NCBI GenBank assembly: GCA_018712555.1
Contig: DVGT01000025.1
Location: forward strand, 1-58,283
Source of the DNA: Faecimorpha stercoravium
Lineage (GTDB): Bacteria > Bacillota > Clostridia > Lachnospirales > Bianqueaceae
Length of the DNA stretch: 58,283 nucleotides
Direction of reading: 5' to 3'
Shown here one piece after another: positions 35,176 through 42,539 of the stretch (positions within the stretch are counted from its first letter, which is position 1; each line of letters starts with the position of its first letter). The notes beneath the pieces are model-generated. The model did no database searches, had not been told where the DNA came from, and saw only the letters and a list, made by a program, of their open reading frames with translations. A program made the translations under genes and the position numbers.

Positions 35176-35547
35176 TTAGATATAAAGCTGTAAATACTCA
35201 ACGTACGAAGATTCAACATAATAGTTGCATGTAGCACTAACAAAAGCACCTGCTCTACGAGCATAACAGCTATTGTAACTTCCCGATGCAGCTAGTGAAA
35301 AGCTGTTTCCAGCAGAGGTATAAGCATATCCTTGTAATCTTACACTGGCGGTATCACTTGGACTTTCTGGGGTATATGACACAGAAGCAGATGCATGACT
35401 ACTTGGTTCAATCGTCAATGCTACAGAATAGGTTCCCGAACCATATTCTCCAATCTGTGTTGTCGTAGCAGCATTTACGTGTATTGCTGAACCGAATATC
35501 ATAATCAATGCTAGTATTAAGACAGACATTTTTTTGTATTTTTTCAT
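35176..35547 (-). CDS. Small secreted protein, cassette 2
   Basis: A 123-aa protein starting at ATG 35547, preceded by GGTGATT; a start four codons earlier is less likely. Residues 1-27 form a Sec signal peptide (MKKYKKMSVLILALIMIFG, then HVNA with cleavage expected before ATTTQ). The mature protein is about 97 aa, Ser/Ala/Tyr rich, probably beta-stranded, with two Cys (NSCYARR, ATCNYY). It aligns in layout with the protein at 28009-28377, including a SP-ESP/SP-ASP-like segment in the middle and the aromatic tail NYYVESSYVEYL. Role unknown. Confidence 0.7.
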   Translation of the reverse strand: MKKYKKMSVLILALIMIFGSAIHVNAATTTQIGEYGSGTYSVALTIEPSSHASASVSYTPESPSDTASVRLQGYAYTSAGNSFSLAASGSYNSCYARRAGAFVSATCNYYVESSYVEYLQLYI

Positions 35548-36031
35548 AATAATCACCATATTCGCTATATTATTTTAAATATAACGAACTCCTTTCTGAA
35601 TATGTGTAGATAGACCACAAAACTTTTGGAAAAGATCAAAATGTAAGGTAACAAATCTAGGTCATCGGCGATACCCCCTTTTTTACATTGAATAGTATCA
35701 ATACAATACGACTAAAATTGATTTGTGAACAGCAAGTAGAAAAGGTTAAGAGCTGAGATGATATGTTTTCTGGCTTGATCTGTAGCGAACAATCGTGTTT
35801 CCGCAACTTACTTAAATTGTCTTCCCAAACTGTGAAATGAAATCTCATCTAAGCTTTTGAAAGTAAATACGTATTTGGAGTTCTCTTACATGCGGAGAAT
35901 CAATTTTATAATGCATCCAATACTATCCTGTTTTTTTATGATACCATTTTTTTAGATGGATGACAATTGATAAAACAGCTAAAATAATAAGATGGGAATT
36001 GGCAATATTGCACAATGCGAAATTTAACCTC
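35548..36031. other. AT-rich intergenic region without a recognised gene
   Basis: The 484 bp between cassette 2 and the P-type ATPase promoter are markedly AT-rich. A Shine-Dalgarno-like AAAGGAG on the minus strand (35591-35597) is too far from the secreted-protein start to serve it. A single ATACCCCC half-site occurs at 35671-35678 without a partner. Open frames here (up to 63 codons on the minus strand) have no start signals or recognisable product. It may be decayed coding DNA. Confidence 0.5.
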
Positions 36032-36060
36032 TTGACAACATATACCCCTATGGGTATAAT
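36032..36060 (+). promoter_or_regulatory. Promoter of the heavy-metal ATPase gene
   Basis: TTGACA (36032-36037), a 17-bp spacer and TATAAT (36055-36060) form a consensus promoter. The first operator lies within the spacer and -10. Confidence 0.85.
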
Positions 36061-36083
36061 GAGCCTGTACCCATAGGGGTATA
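36041..36083. promoter_or_regulatory. Two CsoR-like operators before the heavy-metal ATPase
   Basis: TATACCCCTATGGGTATA (36041-36058) overlaps the -10 box. TGTACCCATAGGGGTATA (36066-36083) lies just downstream, 25 bp centre to centre, and abuts the ribosome binding site. Both match the palindrome before csoR. Binding here would block RNA polymerase. Confidence 0.8.
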
Positions 36084-36096
36084 AGGAGGCGTTTTC

Positions 36097-37956
36097 ATGG
36101 ATACATTGAAAAAACTACTGGAATGGGGCGGAAGAAAACGGGAGATTGTGTTTCTCATCCTGTCGGCGGCAGCGCTGATCTTGAGTCTCTTGCAGGTGCC
36201 TTTCTTCTTTTCCTGGGCGTGGATTGCCGTGGTACTATGCGGAGTGCCCCTCATTCTGGAAGCCATCATCGGACTGGTGACAGAAGGGGATATCAAGGCG
36301 GATGTCCTCGTGTCTATAGCGCTCATCGCATCCGTTTTGATTGGAGAGATTTTCGCGGCGGGGGAGGTCGCACTGATTATGCAGCTGGGCGGCTTCCTGG
36401 AGGAACTGACAGTATCTCGAGCCCGAGCGGGTATTGAACGTCTGGTACATCTGACACCGAGAACGGCTCGTGTGATTCGAAAAGACACGGAGTATGTGAT
36501 TCCTGCGGAGGAGGTTGCAGTAGGCGATCATCTGCGTGTTTTACCTGGCGAGACGATTCCGGTGGATGGGACGATTCTGTCAGGTCATACGTCGATCAAT
36601 CAATCGGTCATGACAGGTGAGTCACTCCCTGTGGACAAAGAGGTGGGAGATGAAGTCTTCAGCGGAACCGTCAATCAATTTGGATCCTTTGATATGAAGG
36701 CCACGAAGGTGGGAGAGGATAGTTCGATTCAGCGGATGATCCGCCTGGTACAATCCGCGGATGCTGGGAAAGCCAAGATCGTTCGTCTGGCCGACCGTTG
36801 GGCCACATGGATCGTGGTGATTGCACTTTCTGCGGCGGTTTTGACATGGCTGATTACGGGAGAAGTCATTCGAGCCGTGACGATTCTGGTGGTGTTTTGT
36901 CCCTGCGCATTGGTATTGGCAACGCCGACGGCGATTATGGCTGCGATCGGCAATGCCACAAAACACGGATTCCTGGTCAGGGAAGGAGATGCGCTGGAAC
37001 GTCTGGCTCAGGTCCATCGCATCACATTGGATAAAACCGGCACATTGACAGCAGGAGTACCGGAGGTCGTGGACGTGGTAGCAATAAGTCCTGAAATAAG
37101 CCAAGAAGACGTATTTGCCCTGGCGGCTTCGGCAGAATCCCGCTCGGAGCATCCCCTGGGCAAAGCGATTGTACAGGGATATCAGAATCGGACAGGAAGA
37201 TCTCCGCAGATTCCTGACGGATTTCAAATGATGCCGGGCCGGGGAATTGTGGCGGAAGTACAGGGAGATTCTGTGCTGGCGGGCAATCTGGAATGTATGC
37301 AGGAACAGGGAATCGAGATTCCTACGGATCTGCAGGCTCAAAAATATCAACAGGAAGGCTGTACAGTGACATACATTGCACGGAATCGGAGAATGATAGG
37401 ATTCCTTGCGTTAGCGGATACGTTGCGTTCCGATGCGAAGACTACGATTTCTCGCTTGCGGGAAGTGGGAGTCAAGCCAGTACTCTTGACGGGAGATCAC
37501 GAGAGCGCCGCGAGACACATTGCAGAGGAACTTGCTGTGGAAGAGTGGAAGGCGCAGTGCCTTCCGGAAGATAAACTGGCATATATCGATCAGGTCCAGC
37601 GTTCGGGTGATCAGGTATGTATGGTGGGAGATGGTGTGAATGATGCCCCCGCATTGAAAAAAGCCCATGTCGGGATCGCCATGGGAGGAATCGGCAGCGA
37701 TATCGCGGTGGATGCAGCCGACATTGTCCTTGTCAATGATGAGATACGGCAATTACCGCATCTCGTGCGGCTGGCCAGAAAGATGATGACAAAAATCCGA
37801 TATAATTTGGCGTTTTCCATGCTGCTCAATTTTGCGGCGATTTTGTTAGCCATGACAGGAATTCTCAACCCGGTAGTGGGCGCGCTGGTACATAATGCAG
37901 GTTCCGTCTTTGTCATCGTGAATTCCGCATTTTTGCTGAAAGCCAAAGATCTGTAA
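36097..37956 (+). CDS. Heavy-metal translocating P1B-type ATPase (probable copper exporter)
   Basis: A 619-aa membrane pump. The transmembrane metal site is Cys268-Pro-Cys270 in FCPCALVLATP, the phosphorylated residue Asp312 in LDKTGTLT, and the HP motif is SRSEHPLGKA. TGES and the hinge GDGVNDAPALKKAHVGIAMG are present. It lacks an N-terminal heavy-metal-associated domain. Its last helices read YNLAFSMLLNF and HNAGSVFVIVNSAFLL, which are neither classical CopA (YN plus MSSS) nor ZntA (K plus DxG), so specificity from sequence alone is unsure. The CsoR-like operators argue for copper. AGGAGG lies at 36084-36089. Confidence 0.9.
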   Translation: MDTLKKLLEWGGRKREIVFLILSAAALILSLLQVPFFFSWAWIAVVLCGVPLILEAIIGLVTEGDIKADVLVSIALIASVLIGEIFAAGEVALIMQLGGFLEELTVSRARAGIERLVHLTPRTARVIRKDTEYVIPAEEVAVGDHLRVLPGETIPVDGTILSGHTSINQSVMTGESLPVDKEVGDEVFSGTVNQFGSFDMKATKVGEDSSIQRMIRLVQSADAGKAKIVRLADRWATWIVVIALSAAVLTWLITGEVIRAVTILVVFCPCALVLATPTAIMAAIGNATKHGFLVREGDALERLAQVHRITLDKTGTLTAGVPEVVDVVAISPEISQEDVFALAASAESRSEHPLGKAIVQGYQNRTGRSPQIPDGFQMMPGRGIVAEVQGDSVLAGNLECMQEQGIEIPTDLQAQKYQQEGCTVTYIARNRRMIGFLALADTLRSDAKTTISRLREVGVKPVLLTGDHESAARHIAEELAVEEWKAQCLPEDKLAYIDQVQRSGDQVCMVGDGVNDAPALKKAHVGIAMGGIGSDIAVDAADIVLVNDEIRQLPHLVRLARKMMTKIRYNLAFSMLLNFAAILLAMTGILNPVVGALVHNAGSVFVIVNSAFLLKAKDL

Positions 37957-37966
37957 AATCAAGTCC

Positions 37967-38020
37967 AAAGGAGTGCAGCGCATTCATCGATACATAGATG
38001 ATGGAGCGACGCTCCTTTTT
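37967..38020 (+). terminator. Terminator after the ATPase gene
   Basis: AAAGGAGTGCAGCGC pairs with GCGACGCTCCTTTTT around an inner small hairpin (CATCGATACATAGATG region). It ends in a T run. Confidence 0.75.
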
Positions 38021-38075
38021 GATTTCTATAGATCGTCATGAATAATCTAGGTTTCTTCCGCAATATTACATGGAT

Positions 38076-38104
38076 TTTACATGGCGATTGGTGTATGCTA
38101 TTGT
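38076..38104 (+). promoter_or_regulatory. Promoter of the IlvD/Edd dehydratase gene
   Basis: TTTACA (38076-38081), a 17-bp spacer and TATTGT (38099-38104), 23 bp before the start codon. Confidence 0.5.
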
Positions 38105-38127
38105 TCATGTAGAAAGGATGGATATAC

Positions 38128-39846
38128 ATGCTGCATAGTCAACAGGTTCGGGCTCTGGCGCCAGAGAATGATCCGTTGCGGATTGGTATGGGGTGGAGCC
38201 GAGAAGACCTTGAGAAACCACAAATTCTTGTAGAAAGCACTTTCGGGGACAGTCACCCGGGAAGTGCTCATTTGGATGTTTTGGTGCAGGAAGCCCTTCG
38301 CGGGATCCAGGATGCGGGCGGTAAAGGGGCCCGGTACTTTGTGACAGATATCTGTGACGGACTTGCGCAGGGACACGATGGCATCAATTTTTCATTAGCG
38401 CAGCGGGATATGATCGCGAATATGATGGAGATCCATGGATCGGCCACGGGGTTTGACGGAGCTGTCTATATTGCCAGTTGTGATAAATCCGTACCAGCCT
38501 GTCTGATGGCCCTGGGAAGGCTGAATCTGCCAGCGGTCGTGATTACGGGCGGCGTCATGGATCCCGGCCCCAATCTTTTAACGCTGGAACAGATCGGGAC
38601 GTATTCTGCGATGTACGAGCGAGGAGAGATTTCCCAGGAAGAGTTTGAAAAGTATAAATTATCGGCCTGTCCTTCCTGTGGCGCCTGTTCTTTTATGGGG
38701 ACAGCTTCCACTATGCAGATCATGGCAGAGGCATTAGGGCTCATGTTGCCGGGGACTGCGCTGATGCGAGCGTTGGATCCGGATCTGCGGCAATCCGCTT
38801 ATGAGGCAGGGCGCCTCTCGGTACAGCTGGCGCGTGAGGGCCGTCATCCGCGGGATTTTGTGACGATGGACTCCTTTGAAAACGCTATTATGGTTCACGC
38901 GGCAATTTCTGGATCTACGAATTCATTGCTGCATATTCCGGCGATTGCACACGAGCTGGGGATTGAACTCTCCGGAGAGACTTTTGACCGTCTACACAGA
39001 AAGGCCAGGTATTTATTAGATATCCGTCCTACGGGACGGTGGCCTGCCTCTTTCTTTCATGATGCTGGCGGCGTACCGGCAATTATGGAAGAGATTAAGC
39101 CCTTGCTGCATCTGGACGCAATGACAGTCACCGGAAAAACCATAGGGGAAAATCTGGCGGCTTTACGAGAAACCGATTTTTATGAAAGGGGAGAACAGCG
39201 TCTGCGTGCACAAGGTCTTCAGAGTCAGGACGTGATTCGTCCCTTTGACCAGCCCATTCGAGAAGAGGGAGCAATCGCGGTGTTGACCGGGAACCTGGCG
39301 CCGGAAGGAGCCGTAGTTAAGCATGCGGCTTTGCCCCAGGAGATGTTCTATCAGGTGCTTCGAGCCAAGCCCTTTGATTGTGAAGAAGAAGCGATTGACG
39401 CGGTGCTGCACCATAAGATTCATCCCGGAGATGCGGTCATCATTCGATATGAAGGGCCTAAGGGCAGTGGAATGCCAGAGATGTTTTATACGACGGAAGC
39501 GATTTCCTCGGATCCGGAACTCAGCAAGAGTATCGCGCTGATTACCGACGGCCGTTTCTCCGGAGCTTCCCGGGGACCGGCGATCGGCCATGTTTCTCCA
39601 GAGGCATTTTCCGGAGGACCGATTGCTCTTTTGGAAGAGGATGATTTAATTGAACTGGATATTCCGAACCGGACGCTTCAAATTGTGGGAGTGAAGAATC
39701 AACGCAGGGAGCCAGGGGAGATACAACAGATTTTAGAAGAGAGAAAAGCGTTGTGGAAGCCGCACAAGGCGAAGTATACGTCCGGCGTGCTGAAGTTATA
39801 TTCGGAGCATGCGGTTTCTCCCATGAAGGGAGGATATATGGAATAA
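38128..39846 (+). CDS. IlvD/Edd family dehydratase
   Basis: A 572-aa Fe-S dehydratase of the family that includes dihydroxy-acid, phosphogluconate and sugar-acid dehydratases. Visible features are the cluster cysteines in ASCDKSVPACL and ACPSCGACSFMGTAST, VTDICDGLAQGHDG in place of the usual substrate loop, and the C-terminal TDGRFSGASRGPAIGHVSPEA signature. The N-terminus (GMGWSREDLEKPQILVES) differs from typical IlvD, and no ilv genes are nearby, so a sugar-acid dehydratase role is as likely as branched-chain amino acid synthesis. The ATG has AAAGGATGG upstream and its own promoter. Confidence 0.82.
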   Translation: MLHSQQVRALAPENDPLRIGMGWSREDLEKPQILVESTFGDSHPGSAHLDVLVQEALRGIQDAGGKGARYFVTDICDGLAQGHDGINFSLAQRDMIANMMEIHGSATGFDGAVYIASCDKSVPACLMALGRLNLPAVVITGGVMDPGPNLLTLEQIGTYSAMYERGEISQEEFEKYKLSACPSCGACSFMGTASTMQIMAEALGLMLPGTALMRALDPDLRQSAYEAGRLSVQLAREGRHPRDFVTMDSFENAIMVHAAISGSTNSLLHIPAIAHELGIELSGETFDRLHRKARYLLDIRPTGRWPASFFHDAGGVPAIMEEIKPLLHLDAMTVTGKTIGENLAALRETDFYERGEQRLRAQGLQSQDVIRPFDQPIREEGAIAVLTGNLAPEGAVVKHAALPQEMFYQVLRAKPFDCEEEAIDAVLHHKIHPGDAVIIRYEGPKGSGMPEMFYTTEAISSDPELSKSIALITDGRFSGASRGPAIGHVSPEAFSGGPIALLEEDDLIELDIPNRTLQIVGVKNQRREPGEIQQILEERKALWKPHKAKYTSGVLKLYSEHAVSPMKGGYME

Positions 39847-39891
39847 GCAGGGATTCAAAAGAGGGGAAAATAAAAAGAGAGAAGTGAAATC

Positions 39892-41253
39892 ATGAGAAAG
39901 TTAAGTCTTCATAAAGATGTGAACATGACAGAGGGTGTCATCTGGAAACAACTGTTGTGGTTTGCGTTGCCGCTTTTGGTCGGTAACCTGTTTCAGCAGT
40001 TATATAATACAGTGGACAGCATCGTGGTGGGAAATTTTGTCGGTAAAGAAGCACTGGCAGCCGTGGGGTCTTCTGACAGTATTATCAATACGCTCATCGG
40101 ATTCTTTTCCGGTATGGCCACAGGTGCGGGCGTGGTGATTTCCCAGTATTTCGGAGCCAGAGACGATGAAAATGTGCAAACCGCCGTACATACTACGATC
40201 GCGCTAACCTTTGTTCTGAGTGTGGTCTTTACCATTCTGGGCGTCGTGCTGGTACAGCCGATGCTGCATCTGATGGGAACGCCGGATGATGTCATGCCGG
40301 AGGCAACGACCTATCTGACGATCTATTTCGCAGGCGTATCCGGGCTGATGTTCTATAACATGGGCGCGGGTATCCTTCGGGCAGTCGGAGACTCCAGGAG
40401 ACCGCTATATTTTTTGATCGTATCTGCCATCATGAACATCGTACTGGATCTGGTTTTCGTCGTCGTATTCCACTGGGGAGTGGCAGGAGTCGCTTATGCG
40501 ACGATTATTTCACAGTTTGCGTCCGCGATTCTGACCATGTGGACGTTGACGAGGGAGACCGCTTCTTATAAAATCATCTGGCGCCGTGTACGATTGACCA
40601 GTTGGATGCTGGGCAAAATTGTGAAAATTGGTCTTCCCTCCGCGTTGCAGATGGCGATCACGGCCTTTTCAAATGTTTTTGTACAATCTTATATCAACGA
40701 ATTTGGGTCTTCTTGCATGGCCGGATGGTCTTCTTACGGTAAGATTGATAAGTTCTGCATGCTGCCGATTCAGAGCGTCTCCTTGTCTATCACGACGTTT
40801 GTGGGACAGAACCTGGGAGCCAATCAGGTAGAGCGTGCCAAGAAAGGATCTACCGTGGCATTTATCATGTCTCTGATTATGACGGTTATTATCATGATTC
40901 CGATCATGATTTTTGCGACGCCTCTGGTAGCCCTGTTTAATCAGGAACCGGAAGTGCTGGATTATGGCACGCTGTTTCTGCGTATGATGATGCCGTTCTT
41001 CCTGTGCCAATGCGCGAATCAGGTCTATGCGGGATCCCTTCGAGGAGTAGGAAATACGAAGGCGCCGATGATTATTATGATGAGCTGTTTCATTGTATTT
41101 CGTCAGATCTACCTCTTCATCATTTCCAGACTGACGGAATCGGTCATCTGGGTCGCGTTGGGCTATCCCTTTGGATGGATTCTGTGCAGCGTCATTATCT
41201 ATATTTATTATAAACGATGCGATCTGAAAAAATATCGTGTTGTTGCGAAATAA
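39892..41253 (+). CDS. MATE-family efflux transporter
   Basis: A 453-aa protein with twelve predicted transmembrane helices in two similar halves. The N-terminal part reads MTEGVIWKQLLWFALPLLVG followed by GNLFQQLYNTVDSIVVGNFVG, typical of the DinF/NorM-like clostridial MATE group. The second half starts with KIGLPSALQMAITAF. Members export cationic drugs or metabolites with Na+ or H+. The gene is monocistronic as far as can be seen; the repeat array and hydrogenase operon follow. Confidence 0.9.
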   Translation: MRKLSLHKDVNMTEGVIWKQLLWFALPLLVGNLFQQLYNTVDSIVVGNFVGKEALAAVGSSDSIINTLIGFFSGMATGAGVVISQYFGARDDENVQTAVHTTIALTFVLSVVFTILGVVLVQPMLHLMGTPDDVMPEATTYLTIYFAGVSGLMFYNMGAGILRAVGDSRRPLYFLIVSAIMNIVLDLVFVVVFHWGVAGVAYATIISQFASAILTMWTLTRETASYKIIWRRVRLTSWMLGKIVKIGLPSALQMAITAFSNVFVQSYINEFGSSCMAGWSSYGKIDKFCMLPIQSVSLSITTFVGQNLGANQVERAKKGSTVAFIMSLIMTVIIMIPIMIFATPLVALFNQEPEVLDYGTLFLRMMMPFFLCQCANQVYAGSLRGVGNTKAPMIIMMSCFIVFRQIYLFIISRLTESVIWVALGYPFGWILCSVIIYIYYKRCDLKKYRVVAK

Positions 41254-41301
41254 AGAAACATTTGGAAAAAAGAAAAAAATTCCGTCCATTGAGAAAATTT
41301 G

Positions 41302-41390
41302 TGGTATAATAGGCGTGGCATGACAGCTACCTAGTGGTGTAGGTATTGAGCCACGCCGCGAGTTTGCCGCCAGGGGGCGTCAAACTCCGA
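41302..41390 (+). repeat. Promoter-double-hairpin repeat, copy 1
   Basis: An 89-bp unit beginning with the extended -10 element TGGTATAAT, then GGCGTGGC...GCCACGCC (8-bp stem around a 29-base loop containing ACCT...AGGT), then GAGTTTGCCGCC...GGCGTCAAACTC (second hairpin). The expected transcript would start at about the first stem. It differs from copy 2 by one base. Confidence 0.85.
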
Positions 41391-41404
41391 CGAAAGTCTC
41401 GTTT

Positions 41405-41493
41405 TGGTATAATAGGCGTGGCATGACAGCTACCTAGTGGTGTAGGTATTGAGCCACGCCGCGAGTTTGCCGCCGGGGGGCGTCAAACTCCGA
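41405..41493 (+). repeat. Promoter-double-hairpin repeat, copy 2 (hydrogenase operon leader)
   Basis: Same unit as copy 1, 103 bp further on. It ends 15 bp before the hypA start, so its extended -10 TGGTATAAT and two hairpins would form the 5' end of the hydrogenase operon transcript. No -35 box is seen at the right distance. Confidence 0.85.
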
Positions 41494-41508
41494 GAGGGAG
41501 GATCTCCT

Positions 41509-41886
41509 ATGCATGAGATGTCGATTCTGATGAGCATGGTCGAGATGGCAGAACAGTATGCGAAACAGCAGCATGCGGAGCGGATCACGGGAATTTCTCT
41601 GGAAATCGGCGAGATGAGCGCTGTGGTGCCGGAATATGTGGAATTCTTGTTTCCGGATGTGACCGAAGGTACTATGCTGGAGGGAGCAGAGCTGTCGATT
41701 CGGAGGCAGCCTGTCTGTGTATGCTGTCGGGATTGCGATACTGTATATGAGTGGAGAAAAGAAGGATTTCGCTGTCCCGCATGCGGAAGTGAAGCGGCTC
41801 AGATTGTCAGTGGCCGGGAATTCAAAATTCAATCGATTGAGATTAGAAAAGAGGATGAAAATGATGGATCAGGTGAAAGTCATTGA
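41509..41886 (+). CDS. hypA: Hydrogenase nickel-insertion protein HypA
   Basis: A 125-aa nickel metallochaperone that with HypB delivers Ni2+ to the hydrogenase large subunit. N-terminal His2-Glu3 (MHEMSI) is the nickel site. The zinc site is Cys73, Cys76, Cys89 and Cys92 (CCRDC and CPACG). It is slightly longer than usual because of an acidic tail. The start follows GAGGGAGGATCTCCT; an earlier in-frame ATG lies in the repeat and is rejected. It overlaps hypB by about 20 bp. First gene of the hyp-ech operon. Confidence 0.95.
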   Translation: MHEMSILMSMVEMAEQYAKQQHAERITGISLEIGEMSAVVPEYVEFLFPDVTEGTMLEGAELSIRRQPVCVCCRDCDTVYEWRKEGFRCPACGSEAAQIVSGREFKIQSIEIRKEDENDGSGESH

Positions 41887-42538
41887 GATTCAGAAAAGCG
41901 TCCTGGAAAACAACGATCAGGAAGCAGAAAAACTGCGGCAGAAGCTGCGGAAGGAGAAGACGTTTTTACTCAATTTAATGTCTTCCCCCGGCGCAGGAAA
42001 GACCAGTTGTATCCTGCGTATTCTGGAGCATCTGAAAGCAGAAATGCAAGTTGGGGTGATGGAGGCAGATATCGATTCTTCTGTGGATGCGGAAAAAGTC
42101 GCGCAGAGCGGTGTCGAAGCGATACAGCTTCATACTGGCGGTATGTGCCATTTAGATGCGGCCATGACGGAACAGGGAATCCATCAACTGGATACAGAAC
42201 GTCTGGATCTGGTCATCCTGGAGAATGTGGGGAATCTGGTTTGCCCTGCTGAGTTTGATACGGGAGCCTCGAAAAATGCCATGATTCTGAGTATTCCAGA
42301 GGGAGATGACAAGCCGCTGAAGTATCCGCTGATGTTCTCGGTGGTAGATTTGGTGCTTATCAATAAAATCGATTGTTTGGATTATTTTGAGTTCGACATG
42401 CAGGCGGTCAAAGAACGAATCCATACACTGAATCCGCAGGCTGTGATATTGGAGGTATCCGCCAGAACGGGAGAGGGATTTGACCGGGTGGCAGAGTGGT
42501 TTCGTAAGAATGTAAATCAGTGGCGTAAGGAGTCATAA
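41864..42538 (+). CDS. hypB: Hydrogenase nickel-insertion GTPase HypB
   Basis: A 224-aa SIMIBI-class GTPase that drives nickel insertion. Walker A is SSPGAGKTS (residues 41-49). The metal-binding region has DIDSSVDAEK and GGMCHLDAAM, ENVGNLVCPAEFDTG is the family signature, and the base-recognition motif is NKID. It has no His-rich N-terminus, so it should not store nickel. ATGs at 41855, 41861 and 41864 are all possible; 41864 has the best spacing to AGAGG. Ends one base before echA. Confidence 0.94.
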   Translation: MDQVKVIEIQKSVLENNDQEAEKLRQKLRKEKTFLLNLMSSPGAGKTSCILRILEHLKAEMQVGVMEADIDSSVDAEKVAQSGVEAIQLHTGGMCHLDAAMTEQGIHQLDTERLDLVILENVGNLVCPAEFDTGASKNAMILSIPEGDDKPLKYPLMFSVVDLVLINKIDCLDYFEFDMQAVKERIHTLNPQAVILEVSARTGEGFDRVAEWFRKNVNQWRKES

Positions 42539-42539
42539 C

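Noticed and set aside
35671..35678. A further CsoR operator near cassette 2
   Set aside because: Only the ATACCCCC half is present; the GGGTAT partner is missing, and it is followed by a T run.
35657..35848. 63-codon minus-strand frame in the AT-rich gap before the ATPase
   Set aside because: No ribosome binding site, no homology recognised, and low-complexity composition; at most decayed DNA.
41302..41493. The tandem repeat as a CRISPR array
   Set aside because: Units are 89 bp with one-base difference and a constant 14-bp spacer, in two copies per site; no cas genes are present.
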